Shown piece by piece: positions 1 through 6,671 of a stretch of DNA of 9,013 bases; the first letter of the stretch is position 1; each line of letters opens with the position of its first letter. The DNA is from Actinomycetes bacterium (GTDB lineage: Bacteria; Actinomycetota; Acidimicrobiia; Acidimicrobiales; RAAP-2). The position numbers and the translations under genes are program-made. Under the pieces are notes generated by a model, which saw nothing but the letters and a program-made list of their open reading frames with translations, did no database searches and had not been told where the DNA came from. The stretch spans positions 1-9,013 of the forward strand of contig JAJXXB010000020.1 of the NCBI GenBank assembly GCA_021781315.1, given 5' to 3'.

Positions 1-17
1 GGAACCCTCCCACTGGG

Positions 18-104
18 TGGTGTCGGAGGCGGGACTTGAACCCGCACGCCCCTAAGGGCACCAGCCCCTCAAGCTGGCGCGTCTGCCTATTCCGCCACTC
101 CGAC
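18..104 (-). tRNA. tRNA-Leu (anticodon GAG)
   Basis: Class II leucine tRNA, 87 bases with an encoded CCA. On the minus strand the acceptor stem GTCGGAG (104-98) pairs with CTCCGAC (28-22), followed by discriminator A and CCA (21-18). The anticodon stem CCAGC/GCTGG (77-73 and 65-61) encloses a 7-base loop with GAG at 70-68, so it reads CUC and CUU leucine codons. The long variable arm (60-46) has a GCCC/GGGC stem with a 4-base loop, as expected for Leu. The T arm GCGGG-TTCAAGT-CCCGC occupies 45-29. CUC is a frequent leucine codon in the neighbouring genes. The tRNA lies 34 bases downstream of the solute-binding protein gene on the same strand, so it may be transcribed by read-through, from its own promoter, or both. 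Confidence 0.96.
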
Positions 105-114
105 GCGGACTTAC

Positions 115-120
115 ATCTTA
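115..120 (-). promoter_or_regulatory. possible -10 box for the tRNA-Leu gene
   Basis: On the minus strand the hexamer TAAGAT lies 10 bases before the tRNA 5' end and resembles the actinobacterial TANNNT -10 consensus. It is one of the few AT-rich spots in the short gap between the solute-binding protein gene and the tRNA. No convincing -35 box is present 16-19 bases upstream (the region reads GTTAGT or similar, inside the end of the previous gene). The tRNA may simply be co-transcribed, so the call is weak. Confidence 0.25.
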
Positions 121-126
121 GCCAAT

Positions 127-138
127 TCGCCCGGGCGA
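127..138. repeat. 12-bp perfect palindrome TCGCCCGGGCGA
   Basis: A perfect inverted repeat without a loop sits immediately after the TAG stop of the solute-binding protein gene and before the tRNA. It could be a protein-binding site, a weak transcription-attenuating structure, or chance in GC-rich DNA. It lacks a loop and a U-run, so it is not a convincing intrinsic terminator. Confidence 0.3.
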
Positions 139-1803
139 CTAACTCCCGCTCGGGGCCGTCACCGTGTTCCACCCCGTGATTTCGTCCGTGAATCCGGGCA
201 CCGAGAGCGAGCCGTTGACTCCCCCGACCGTGCTCGTCCACGCCACGAGAGACGGCGGCGTGAAGAGGGGCCGGACCCAGTAGGAGGCGAGAAGCAGCTT
301 GTCGAGTTGCTGCCACGTGGCAACCGCAGCCGCTGGATTGAAGTTGGCCTGGGCCCGGGCATAGAGAATGGCGGCAAAGGGCAGACTGAGTCCGCTCGGG
401 TACGTGTCGGGATACGCCGGTCCCGTGAAGGAGCGCGCCGTGTAGAGCGGCGACGTGGACGTGGGGCGAGAGAAGACGGCCACGTCCACGTGGCTCTGAG
501 CGACGCTCTGGGCGGCCGACAAGTCGCTGCTCACGTCGTGAATGGCCACGTTAATGCCGGCCGAACGCCAGGCCGCGGCGACCAAGTTCGTCGTCTTTCG
601 ATCGATGTAACTCGGACCGGTGGCGATGGTGACCGCGAGAGGCACCCCAGTTGCGCTCTGCCAACGTCCCTGGACTTTGACGAATCCCGCGCTCGTCAGG
701 GCACCCGGCGCGCAGGCGGCGCAATCAGCCACCCCGACACTTCCCGTGGGTAGCGTCGTCGTGGCTTGCGTCGTCGGGGTCTGGCTGCTCGGACCGGTAC
801 CGGCCCCGCCGGGATAGTTGACCTGGCCCTGGGAGTAGAGGACCGAGGCGGCGACCGACGGCGAGAAGGTCACCGAGCCCCAGAGCTGGTTGATCAGGTC
901 CTGACGGTTGACGAACCAGCTGAGGCCCTCGCGCACCAGGATCCGACGCGTCGTCACGCTCTGGGGCGCGAACGTCATCTCTTCGATGGCTGAGACGTTG
1001 CCCAGGTGGCTGGACATCCAGGGCTTCGTACTCAGCTGTTGCAGCGCACCAGTCGTCACGGAGTAGGAGTAGCCGGCATAGAGCGTCGAGGACGTCGCCG
1101 GCAGCGCGCCGTCGGCGACCAGAACCAGGCGACCGTAGCGACCCGGATCCAGGCTCCAGCGCGGGTTCATCGCCAGCACGATGCGCGACGTCGTGGCCGA
1201 GCGAACGACGTACGGCCCCAGGCTGGGTCGGTTCACGAGGTTCGCGATGTCACAGCCCGTCGGCGAGCCCGGAGCTTCGACGTCGCGAAAGAGGTGGTTC
1301 CAGTTCGCGTAGGGGCTCGAGAACGTGGCCGTCACGCTGAGACCCTTGCCGCTCACCTTGAGGGTTCGGATCGCCCGGTAGCCGTCGGAGAGTACGCTCG
1401 CGAGGTTGCGCGCGCGGCGCCACCACGCGGCGAGGTCCTCGCCGGTGAATGCCCGTCCGTCACTCCAGAACTGGTGGGGCGCAATCGTATAGACCACGGT
1501 CTCGGGCGAGAGCGACACCAGTTCGGCCGAGGCGATCGGACCGCCGACGCCCACCAGGTTGCCGTTGGGATTGGTGGAAAAGGCCGACGGCAGGAGCAGG
1601 TCATCGATCGCGTTATTCGTGGCGGTGGCCCCGGGATCGAGGAACCCGCAGCCGTTGAAGGGTCCCGGCAGCGACACGATCAGGGTGCGCTGGTTGTCGG
1701 TGACCGACTGGGCGGGTGCCACGCTCGCAAAGAGGAGGGTCGCCGCGAGGAGCCCGGCCGCGCTACCGAGCGCGCGCCCTAGGGCCCGACGCTGCACGGC
1801 CAC
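139..1803 (-). CDS. extracytoplasmic solute-binding protein, family 5 (peptide ABC transporter type)
   Basis: The 554-residue product resembles periplasmic-type oligopeptide/dipeptide-binding proteins (SBP family 5). Residues 1-32 form a Sec-type signal: a basic stretch with RR at 5-6, a hydrophobic core at about 14-28, and a likely cleavage site near APAQ-S. There is no lipobox Cys. Family-like signatures are a WSDGRAFTGEDLAAWW segment at about 113-128, LGPYVV at 195-200 and WFVNRQDLINQLWG at 296-309. A Thr/Ser/Gly/Pro-rich stretch (about 332-358) and a CAAC motif (361-364) interrupt the middle. The other cysteines are 52 and 184. The start is GTG, directly after the TAG of secG and in the same frame; no Shine-Dalgarno sequence is visible, so translation is probably coupled. 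A GTG at codon 3 is an alternative start; the next Met is residue 212. No permease or ATPase gene is in the window, so the ligand is unknown and a role other than transport is possible. Confidence 0.85.
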   Translation of the reverse strand: MAVQRRALGRALGSAAGLLAATLLFASVAPAQSVTDNQRTLIVSLPGPFNGCGFLDPGATATNNAIDDLLLPSAFSTNPNGNLVGVGGPIASAELVSLSPETVVYTIAPHQFWSDGRAFTGEDLAAWWRRARNLASVLSDGYRAIRTLKVSGKGLSVTATFSSPYANWNHLFRDVEAPGSPTGCDIANLVNRPSLGPYVVRSATTSRIVLAMNPRWSLDPGRYGRLVLVADGALPATSSTLYAGYSYSVTTGALQQLSTKPWMSSHLGNVSAIEEMTFAPQSVTTRRILVREGLSWFVNRQDLINQLWGSVTFSPSVAASVLYSQGQVNYPGGAGTGPSSQTPTTQATTTLPTGSVGVADCAACAPGALTSAGFVKVQGRWQSATGVPLAVTIATGPSYIDRKTTNLVAAAWRSAGINVAIHDVSSDLSAAQSVAQSHVDVAVFSRPTSTSPLYTARSFTGPAYPDTYPSGLSLPFAAILYARAQANFNPAAAVATWQQLDKLLLASYWVRPLFTPPSLVAWTSTVGGVNGSLSVPGFTDEITGWNTVTAPSGS

Positions 1804-2034
1804 CTACTGCAGGCGCAGGTCGAGCGTCAGCGTCGCGAAGGTGAAGACGAGGGCCACCGCGACGGTGAGGCGGTCCAGGTTGCGCTCGACAACGGTCGAA
1901 CCCGCGGCCGCCTGGCCGATGGTGCCGCCCATCATCTCGGAGATGCCCCCACCCCGGCCGGAGTGCAACAGGACGAGAAAGACCAGTCCCACGGCCGAAA
2001 TAGCCTCAATGACAATAAAAGCCCAGGTGAACAC
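1804..2034 (-). CDS. secG: preprotein translocase subunit SecG
   Basis: This small inner-membrane subunit of the SecYEG channel assists SecA-driven protein export. The 76-residue product has the usual SecG layout. The first transmembrane helix is at about 4-23, followed by a conserved Gly-rich cytoplasmic loop (HSGRGGGISEMMGG, 24-37). The second helix is at about 55-71. Length is typical for bacterial SecG. The GTG start is well supported: GGAGGT lies at 2045-2040 inside the end of tpiA, and six bases separate GGAGG from the start. The gene begins 3 bases after the tpiA stop and ends with TAG directly before the GTG of the solute-binding protein gene, in the same frame. Placement after tpiA is common in Gram-positive bacteria. 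Confidence 0.93.
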   Translation of the reverse strand: MFTWAFIVIEAISAVGLVFLVLLHSGRGGGISEMMGGTIGQAAAGSTVVERNLDRLTVAVALVFTFATLTLDLRLQ

Positions 2035-2037
2035 GGC

Positions 2038-2823
2038 TTACCTCCGATTAGCCAGTCCAGCGTAGCAGTCATCACACGCTCGGATGATGGCGACGAAGGA
2101 TTCCGCTTTCAGGCTCGCCCCGCCCACCAAGAAGCCGTCGACGCCTCCCTGGACGAGGATGGCCGCGGCGTTGTCACCCGTGACCGATCCGCCGTAGAGG
2201 ACGCGCGCCTCGCCACAGCCGAGGGCGGCGAGTTCGCGGCGCAGCACTGTGCCCATCTGGGCGATCTGCTCGGGCGTGGCGCTGCGACCCGTGCCGATCG
2301 CCCAGATCGGCTCGTAGGCCACGCTGACCAGGGCCCGGGACTTCTCCTCGAGGCCCGAGAGAGCACTCACTAGTTGTGCCGAGACCACCGACTCGTACTC
2401 GCCGGCGTCGCGCGCGGCCTCGTCTTCGCCCACGCAGAGCACCGCGTTCGCACCGCTTCGCACCACGGTGCGCAGTGTCGCGGCGACGACCTCGTCGTCC
2501 ATCGCGTAGTGCGCGCGCCGCTCGGAGTGCCCCACGAGCACCCAGGTGACCCCGAGGCGCGCCAGCATCGCCTGGCTGACCTCGCCCGTGTGGGCGCCGG
2601 CCTCGTGGGGATTGACGTGCTGGGCGGCCAGGGCGACGCTCGAGCGCTCCGCCTCGAGCACCGAGGCGACACTGCGCAGGTCCACGAAGGGTGGGGCGAT
2701 CACGGCGTCGGTATGCGCGCTGGGCTGGTTCTTCAACAGCACCGAGAGCTGCTGGGTCAAGTGGACGGCCTCGACGAAGTCGAGGTTCATCTTCCAGTTG
2801 CCGATGACGAGGGGACGGTTCAC
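2038..2823 (-). CDS. tpiA: triose-phosphate isomerase
   Basis: Cytoplasmic glycolytic and gluconeogenic enzyme interconverting dihydroxyacetone phosphate and glyceraldehyde 3-phosphate. The 261-residue length is normal for the TIM barrel family. All catalytic landmarks are present: GNWKMN at 8-13 (Asn9, Lys11), GHSERR at 98-103 (His99, the electrophile), and AYEPIWAIGTG at 169-179 with the general base Glu171 and the flexible loop 6. Phosphate-binding segments YGGSV (210-214) and GFLVGGASLK (230-239) follow. The start is GTG, in a GTGA overlap with the stop of pgk (2820-2823), so translation is probably coupled. No strong Shine-Dalgarno sequence precedes it. It sits between pgk and secG in the glycolytic block. 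Confidence 0.97.
   Translation of the reverse strand: MNRPLVIGNWKMNLDFVEAVHLTQQLSVLLKNQPSAHTDAVIAPPFVDLRSVASVLEAERSSVALAAQHVNPHEAGAHTGEVSQAMLARLGVTWVLVGHSERRAHYAMDDEVVAATLRTVVRSGANAVLCVGEDEAARDAGEYESVVSAQLVSALSGLEEKSRALVSVAYEPIWAIGTGRSATPEQIAQMGTVLRRELAALGCGEARVLYGGSVTGDNAAAILVQGGVDGFLVGGASLKAESFVAIIRACDDCYAGLANRR
2040..2045 (-). promoter_or_regulatory. ribosome binding site of secG
   Basis: GGAGGT on the minus strand, overlapping the tpiA stop region, is the strongest Shine-Dalgarno sequence in the window. Six bases lie between GGAGG and the GTG at 2034. It decides the secG start and suggests secG initiates independently of coupling to tpiA. Confidence 0.8.
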
Positions 2824-3950
2824 GCGAAGGGACTTTCTCTGAGGGCCCGCAGTCCGGGCAGATCACCGAATTCGACGAGTTCGAGCGAGGCGCCCCCGCC
2901 GGTCGAGACGAAGCTGACCTCGTCCTCGAGGCCCAACTGGTCAAGGGCCGCGACCGAGTCGCCACCGCCCACCACCGAGAGGGCCGAGGAGCGGGCCACC
3001 GCGCGCGCGACCGCCGCGGTGCCGGCGAGGAAGCGCGGATCCTCAAAGAAGCCCACCGGACCGTTCCAGAGGATCGTGCGCGCCGAGGCGATCGTGTCTT
3101 CGAAGAGCGCGATGGACCTCTCTCCGATATCAAAGCCCTCGTGATGCTCGGGGATGTTCGCGCCGAAGTCGATGGGCTGGCTCGCGCCCCCGGCGGGCCC
3201 GACGGGGTCGCCGTCGGCGAGTCCGCGGCTGTCCAGGGGGATGACGACCTTGCCGGATTCGAGCAGTCGGCCGCACTCGTCGAGAAGATCGGCGTTGAAG
3301 AGCGACGAACCGATGCTGCGCCCCTGGGCGGCTTCGAAGGTGTAGGCCATGCCGCCACCGACGATGACGGTGTCGGCCCGGTCCACCAGAACCTTCACGA
3401 TGCCGAGCTTGTCGGCGACCTTGGCCCCGCCCACGATGGCCACGAAGGGCCGCGCCGGGTTGGCGAGCAGCGAGAGGATTGTCTCGACTTCGCGCGCGAG
3501 GTTGGGCCCGGCGGCACTCGGCACGAGCGTCGGCGGGATCATGATCGAGGCGTGTGCGCGGTGCGAGGCCCCGAAGGCCTCGTTCACGTAGTAGTCGATC
3601 CCCGCCACCAGGCTCTTGCCGAAATCCGGGTCGTTCGCCTCCTCGCCGGGGTGAAAGCGCAGGTTCTCCATCAGCTCGACCTCGGGGGCCAACTCGGCGA
3701 GGCGGCGGCGAATCGGGGCCACCGAGAACTCCTCGACCACGCGACCCTTGGGGCGGCCGAAGTGGGTGGCCGCGACCACGCTCGCCCCGCGACTACTCAG
3801 GTCGCGAAAGAGCGGCAGCGCCGCGCGCAGGCGAAAGTCGTCGGTCACCTCGAGGCGGCCGTCGACGCTGGCGACCGGCACGTTGAAATCCACCCGCACC
3901 AGGACTCGCTTGCCCGCGAGGTCCCAGCGCTCGTGGCGCGGCAGGTCCAC
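2820..3950 (-). CDS. pgk: phosphoglycerate kinase
   Basis: Cytoplasmic kinase making ATP and 3-phosphoglycerate from 1,3-bisphosphoglycerate and ADP. From the GTG at 3950 the product is 376 residues, slightly short of the usual 390-400. Motifs in order: RVDFNVP (19-25), substrate-binding HFGRPKG (63-69; usually HLGRPKG), ENLRFHPGEE (95-104), VNEAFGASHRAHAS (122-135; the family usually has NDAFG), GGAKVADK (174-181), WNGPVGFFE (295-303), GGGDSVAA (328-335; usually GGGDT) and STGGGASLE (349-357). The frame stays open upstream to 4091, but that extension lies inside gap and matches no PGK N-terminus. GTG at 3950 begins 2 bases after the gap stop and places RVDFNVP at the expected distance. No clear ribosome binding site is seen, so coupling to gap is likely. 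Confidence 0.95.
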   Translation of the reverse strand: MDLPRHERWDLAGKRVLVRVDFNVPVASVDGRLEVTDDFRLRAALPLFRDLSSRGASVVAATHFGRPKGRVVEEFSVAPIRRRLAELAPEVELMENLRFHPGEEANDPDFGKSLVAGIDYYVNEAFGASHRAHASIMIPPTLVPSAAGPNLAREVETILSLLANPARPFVAIVGGAKVADKLGIVKVLVDRADTVIVGGGMAYTFEAAQGRSIGSSLFNADLLDECGRLLESGKVVIPLDSRGLADGDPVGPAGGASQPIDFGANIPEHHEGFDIGERSIALFEDTIASARTILWNGPVGFFEDPRFLAGTAAVARAVARSSALSVVGGGDSVAALDQLGLEDEVSFVSTGGGASLELVEFGDLPGLRALRESPFA

Positions 3951-3952
3951 CG

Positions 3953-4960
3953 CTACGAGCCGACGCGCGCGGTGAGATCCACCAGGCGGTTCGAGTATCC
4001 CCACTCGTTGTCGTACCAGCCGAACACCTTGACGAGGGACTTCTCGTCGTCGATCGGCTGGACCATGGTCATCTTCGAGTCGAAAGTGCACGAGGCCGGG
4101 CTACCCACGATGTCCGAGGAGACGATCGGCTCGTCGGTGTAGACGAGTACGCCCGACAGAGCCCCGGCCGCGGCCGCGGCGAAGGCGGCGTTGACCTCCT
4201 CGACGCTGGTCTTGCGCACGATCGCCGTGAAGTCGGTGATCGAGCCGTCGGGCACGGGCACGCGCAGGCTGGTGCCGTCCAGGCGCCCCTTCATCGAGGC
4301 CAGGACGAGGCTCGTGGCCCGGGCCGCGCCCGTCGAGGACGGCACGATGTTCACCGCGGCGGCGCGCGCGCGGCGCAGGTCGCTGTGGGTCAGGTCGAGC
4401 AGGTTCTGGTCGTTGGTGTAGGCGTGGATCGTGGTCATGAGACCCGTCTGGACGCCGAAGGAGTCGTCGAGGACCTTGACCATGGGCACGAAGCAGTTCG
4501 TGGTGCACGAGGCGTTGGAGATCACGAAGTGCTTCGCGGGATCGAACTCGCCGTCATTGACGCCCATCACGAAGGTCGCGTCGACGTCGCTCGCCGGCGC
4601 CGAGATGATCACGCGCTTCGCGCCCGCGCTCAGGTGCACCGCGGCGGCCTCGCGGCTGGTGAAGCGGCCGGTCGACTCGATGACGACGTCGACGTGGAGA
4701 TCGGCCCACGGCAACTTGGCGGGATCACGCTCGGCGAGCACCGCGATGGAGCGATCCCCCACGCGCATCACGCTGTCGTCGACCGTGACGCTCTCGGCCA
4801 GGCGTCCCTGGGTCGAGTCGTACTTGAGTAGATGCGCGTTCGTCGCCGGCGAGGTGAGGTCGTTCACCGCCACCACCTCGACGTTCGCGTGGGCGAGCGA
4901 CGCCCGCAGGTACCCCCGGCCGATTCGGCCGAATCCGTTGATCCCTACCCGTATCGTCAC
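3953..4960 (-). CDS. gap: glyceraldehyde-3-phosphate dehydrogenase, type I
   Basis: Cytoplasmic enzyme oxidising glyceraldehyde 3-phosphate with NAD and phosphate to 1,3-bisphosphoglycerate, the substrate of the next gene's product. The 335-residue length is typical. The Rossmann fold opens with GINGFGRIGR (6-15). NDL at 33-35 carries the Asp (34) associated with NAD preference. SNASCTTNC (148-156) holds catalytic Cys152, and TIHAYT (177-182) holds His179. WYDNEWGYSNR (315-325) is the C-terminal signature. At 190-191 the usual Leu-Pro of NAD enzymes is Leu-Thr. The GTG start overlaps the yvcK stop (GTGA, 4957-4960) and is preceded by AAGGGA five bases upstream. The gene follows yvcK directly, with no whiA between. 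Confidence 0.97.
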   Translation of the reverse strand: MTIRVGINGFGRIGRGYLRASLAHANVEVVAVNDLTSPATNAHLLKYDSTQGRLAESVTVDDSVMRVGDRSIAVLAERDPAKLPWADLHVDVVIESTGRFTSREAAAVHLSAGAKRVIISAPASDVDATFVMGVNDGEFDPAKHFVISNASCTTNCFVPMVKVLDDSFGVQTGLMTTIHAYTNDQNLLDLTHSDLRRARAAAVNIVPSSTGAARATSLVLASMKGRLDGTSLRVPVPDGSITDFTAIVRKTSVEEVNAAFAAAAAGALSGVLVYTDEPIVSSDIVGSPASCTFDSKMTMVQPIDDEKSLVKVFGWYDNEWGYSNRLVDLTARVGS

Positions 4961-5829
4961 GCGCTTCCCTTCGTTCGACGAGCGCTCTCGAGCACTCGGG
5001 CCAATTTTTGCACATCGTGCACCAGGCCATTGGCGCCCGCCACGTCCGCGACGATCGTGGGAACGTCGCAGGGGTCGAGCGCGAAGGGACTCGATGAATC
5101 CACGATCACGAGATCAGGCCGCACGCCGTGGACGTGCAGCGCCCGCACGTGGTCGTCCAGGCTCGCCCCGGCCGTCTCGGGCACCTCGGGGCGAAGGTTG
5201 GCGACGTAGACGCGCGTGGCGCGCGTACCGGCGAGCGCCTGGGTGATGCCCGGTACCACGCAGGCCGCCAGCACGCTGGTGTAGAGCGAGCCGGGACCGA
5301 TCACGACCAGTTCGGCTCGCTCGATGGCCTCCACCGCGGCGATGGGGGCGGCCGCGTTGGCCGGCTCGACGGCGATGCGACGAATGCCCGAGGAACGCGC
5401 CACCGTGGTTTGGCCGCGCGCCGGGCCCTCCTCAGTGGCGGCCACCAGGACGACCCCCTCGCAGCTCGCCGGCACGATGGTGCCGCGCACCCCCATCACC
5501 TGGGCCAAGGCGGCGACCGACTCTTCGAGGTCGCCCGTCGCGTCGATCAGTCCGACCAGCAACAGGTTGCCGACCGCGTGCCCGCTCAACTCGCCGACGC
5601 TGAAGCGATGTTCGAAGGACGCGGTGAGCGGGTTCTCGGGATCGGCCAGGGCGACCAGACACTTGCGCAGATCGCCCACGGCCGCGACGTTGAGCATGGC
5701 CCGCAGCCGACCGGTCGATCCCCCGTCGTCGGCGACCGAGACCACGCCCGTGACGTCGTCGCCGAGGCTCTTCAACGCCCGCAGGGTGACCGCGGTGCCG
5801 TGTCCGCCGCCGACCGCGACGACCCTCAT
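4957..5829 (-). CDS. yvcK: YvcK/GlmR-family gluconeogenesis factor (CofD-like fold)
   Basis: Cytoplasmic regulatory protein. In Bacillus subtilis YvcK/GlmR binds UDP-GlcNAc and steers carbon towards cell-wall precursors on gluconeogenic sources; in mycobacteria the homologue CuvA is tied to wall synthesis. The 290-residue product is a little shorter than the usual 310-330. Seen here: GGGHGT at 7-12, DDGGSTGRLR at 34-43, GDLRKCLVALAD at 52-63, the FEHRFSVGELSGHAVGNLLL block at 72-91, GPGSLYTSV at 178-186 and NLRPEVPETAG at 211-221. Pairing with rapZ favours YvcK over the related F420 enzyme CofD. The ATG overlaps the rapZ stop (ATGA, 5826-5829) and no Shine-Dalgarno sequence is visible. The 3' end overlaps gap, where whiA would be expected. 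Confidence 0.92.
   Translation of the reverse strand: MRVVAVGGGHGTAVTLRALKSLGDDVTGVVSVADDGGSTGRLRAMLNVAAVGDLRKCLVALADPENPLTASFEHRFSVGELSGHAVGNLLLVGLIDATGDLEESVAALAQVMGVRGTIVPASCEGVVLVAATEEGPARGQTTVARSSGIRRIAVEPANAAAPIAAVEAIERAELVVIGPGSLYTSVLAACVVPGITQALAGTRATRVYVANLRPEVPETAGASLDDHVRALHVHGVRPDLVIVDSSSPFALDPCDVPTIVADVAGANGLVHDVQKLARVLESARRTKGSA
4966..4971 (-). promoter_or_regulatory. ribosome binding site of gap
   Basis: AAGGGA on the minus strand, inside the end of yvcK, lies five bases before the GTG at 4960. This supports the gap start and suggests some independent initiation in addition to the GTGA overlap. Confidence 0.6.
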
Positions 5830-6671
5830 CGAGCGACGTCGCGGTGAAAGACGGCGTTGGGCAAACCCAGTCGTCGGCGCAGCTCCTCGGCGATGGCCAC
5901 CGAGCGGTGGCGCCCGCCGGTGCAGCCGATCGCCACCGACAGGTACGACTTGCCCTCGTGGACGAAGGCCGGGATCTGCCAGGTGAGTAGGTTCACCACG
6001 TCACGCAAGAAGTGCTCGGCCGGCTCCTGTTCGAGCACGTAGCGCGCGACCGGTTCGTCGAGACCGGTCAAGGGACGCAACTCTTCGATCCAGTGGGGAT
6101 TGGGCAGGAACCGGCAGTCAAAGACCAGGTCCACGTCGCGCGGGATGCCGTTCGCGTAGCCAAAGGAGACCAGGGAGACGCGCATCGACTGGTTCGCGGG
6201 ATCACGCGTGAAGATCTCCACGATGCGCGAGCGCAGCTGATTCGTGTTCGTCGAGCCGGTGTCGATCACCAGGTCGGCGGCGTCGCGGATCGACTGGAGC
6301 GAGGCCCGCTCGCCGGCGATCGAGTCCGCCAGGGTCGGCGCCGGGAATGGGTGGCGGCGCCGGGTTCCCTCGAACCGGCTGATCAACACCTCGTCGGGGG
6401 CGTCGACGAAGAGGATCTTCGCGCCGTCGTGCATCGCCTGGAGCTCGCGTTCGACCGCCAGCAGCGCGTCGGGCTGGACCCGCCCACTGCGTCCGACCAC
6501 GAAGGCGACCCCCGCGTAGTCCGGTGAACCGGCCGCCGCCAGCTCACCGACGCGCGCGATCAGCTCGAGCGGCAGGTTGTCGATGACGAACCAGCCCAGG
6601 TCCTCCAGCGCGGCCGAGACCGTGGAGCGCCCGGCGCCGGACATCCCGGTGACCAGCAAGACCTCACTCAT
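5826..6671 (-). CDS. rapZ: RapZ/YvcJ-family nucleotide-binding protein
   Basis: P-loop protein of the RapZ (YvcJ) family. In Escherichia coli RapZ is an RNA adapter controlling glucosamine-6-phosphate synthase through small RNAs; in actinobacteria the target is less clear. The 281-residue length is normal. The N-terminal domain has a Walker A GMSGAGRST at 9-17, with Arg in place of the usual Lys (a substitution I recall from other actinobacterial members), then DNLP at 31-34 and a Walker B-like ILFVDA at 86-91. The C-terminal domain has SFGYANGIP (169-177), FDCRFLPNPHW (184-194), LRPLTG (198-203) and the GCTGGRHRSV signature (249-258). The ATG overlaps the uvrC stop by 8 bases and has AAGGAA upstream. 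It overlaps yvcK by 4 bases, consistent with the conserved rapZ-yvcK pair. Confidence 0.95.
   Translation of the reverse strand: MSEVLLVTGMSGAGRSTVSAALEDLGWFVIDNLPLELIARVGELAAAGSPDYAGVAFVVGRSGRVQPDALLAVERELQAMHDGAKILFVDAPDEVLISRFEGTRRRHPFPAPTLADSIAGERASLQSIRDAADLVIDTGSTNTNQLRSRIVEIFTRDPANQSMRVSLVSFGYANGIPRDVDLVFDCRFLPNPHWIEELRPLTGLDEPVARYVLEQEPAEHFLRDVVNLLTWQIPAFVHEGKSYLSVAIGCTGGRHRSVAIAEELRRRLGLPNAVFHRDVAR

Noticed and set aside
1..17. Possible terminator after the tRNA (CCCAGTGGGAGGGTT on the minus strand)
   Set aside because: Only four-base stems can be drawn, no U-run is visible, and the sequence is cut by the window edge.
2174..3358. Minus-strand frame of 394 codons running through pgk and tpiA in another frame
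   Set aside because: Low-complexity Arg/Ala/Ser/Pro translation; the alternative frames encode PGK and TIM with all catalytic residues.
3951..4091. Possible N-terminal extension of PGK by 47 residues
   Set aside because: The extension lies within the 3' end of gap, matches no PGK N-terminus, and the GTG at 3950 gives the expected distance to RVDFNVP.
3141..4142. Plus-strand open frame of 333 codons opposite pgk and the end of gap
   Set aside because: Antisense to conserved glycolytic genes; no recognisable domain, no ribosome site or start context that stands out.
5850..5900. Loss of the Walker A Lys in RapZ, or frame damage, as evidence of a pseudogene
   Set aside because: The P-loop (near 6645-6620) has Arg in place of Lys, but I recall this from other actinobacterial RapZ proteins, and the rest of the protein including the C-terminal GCTGGRHRSV signature is intact.
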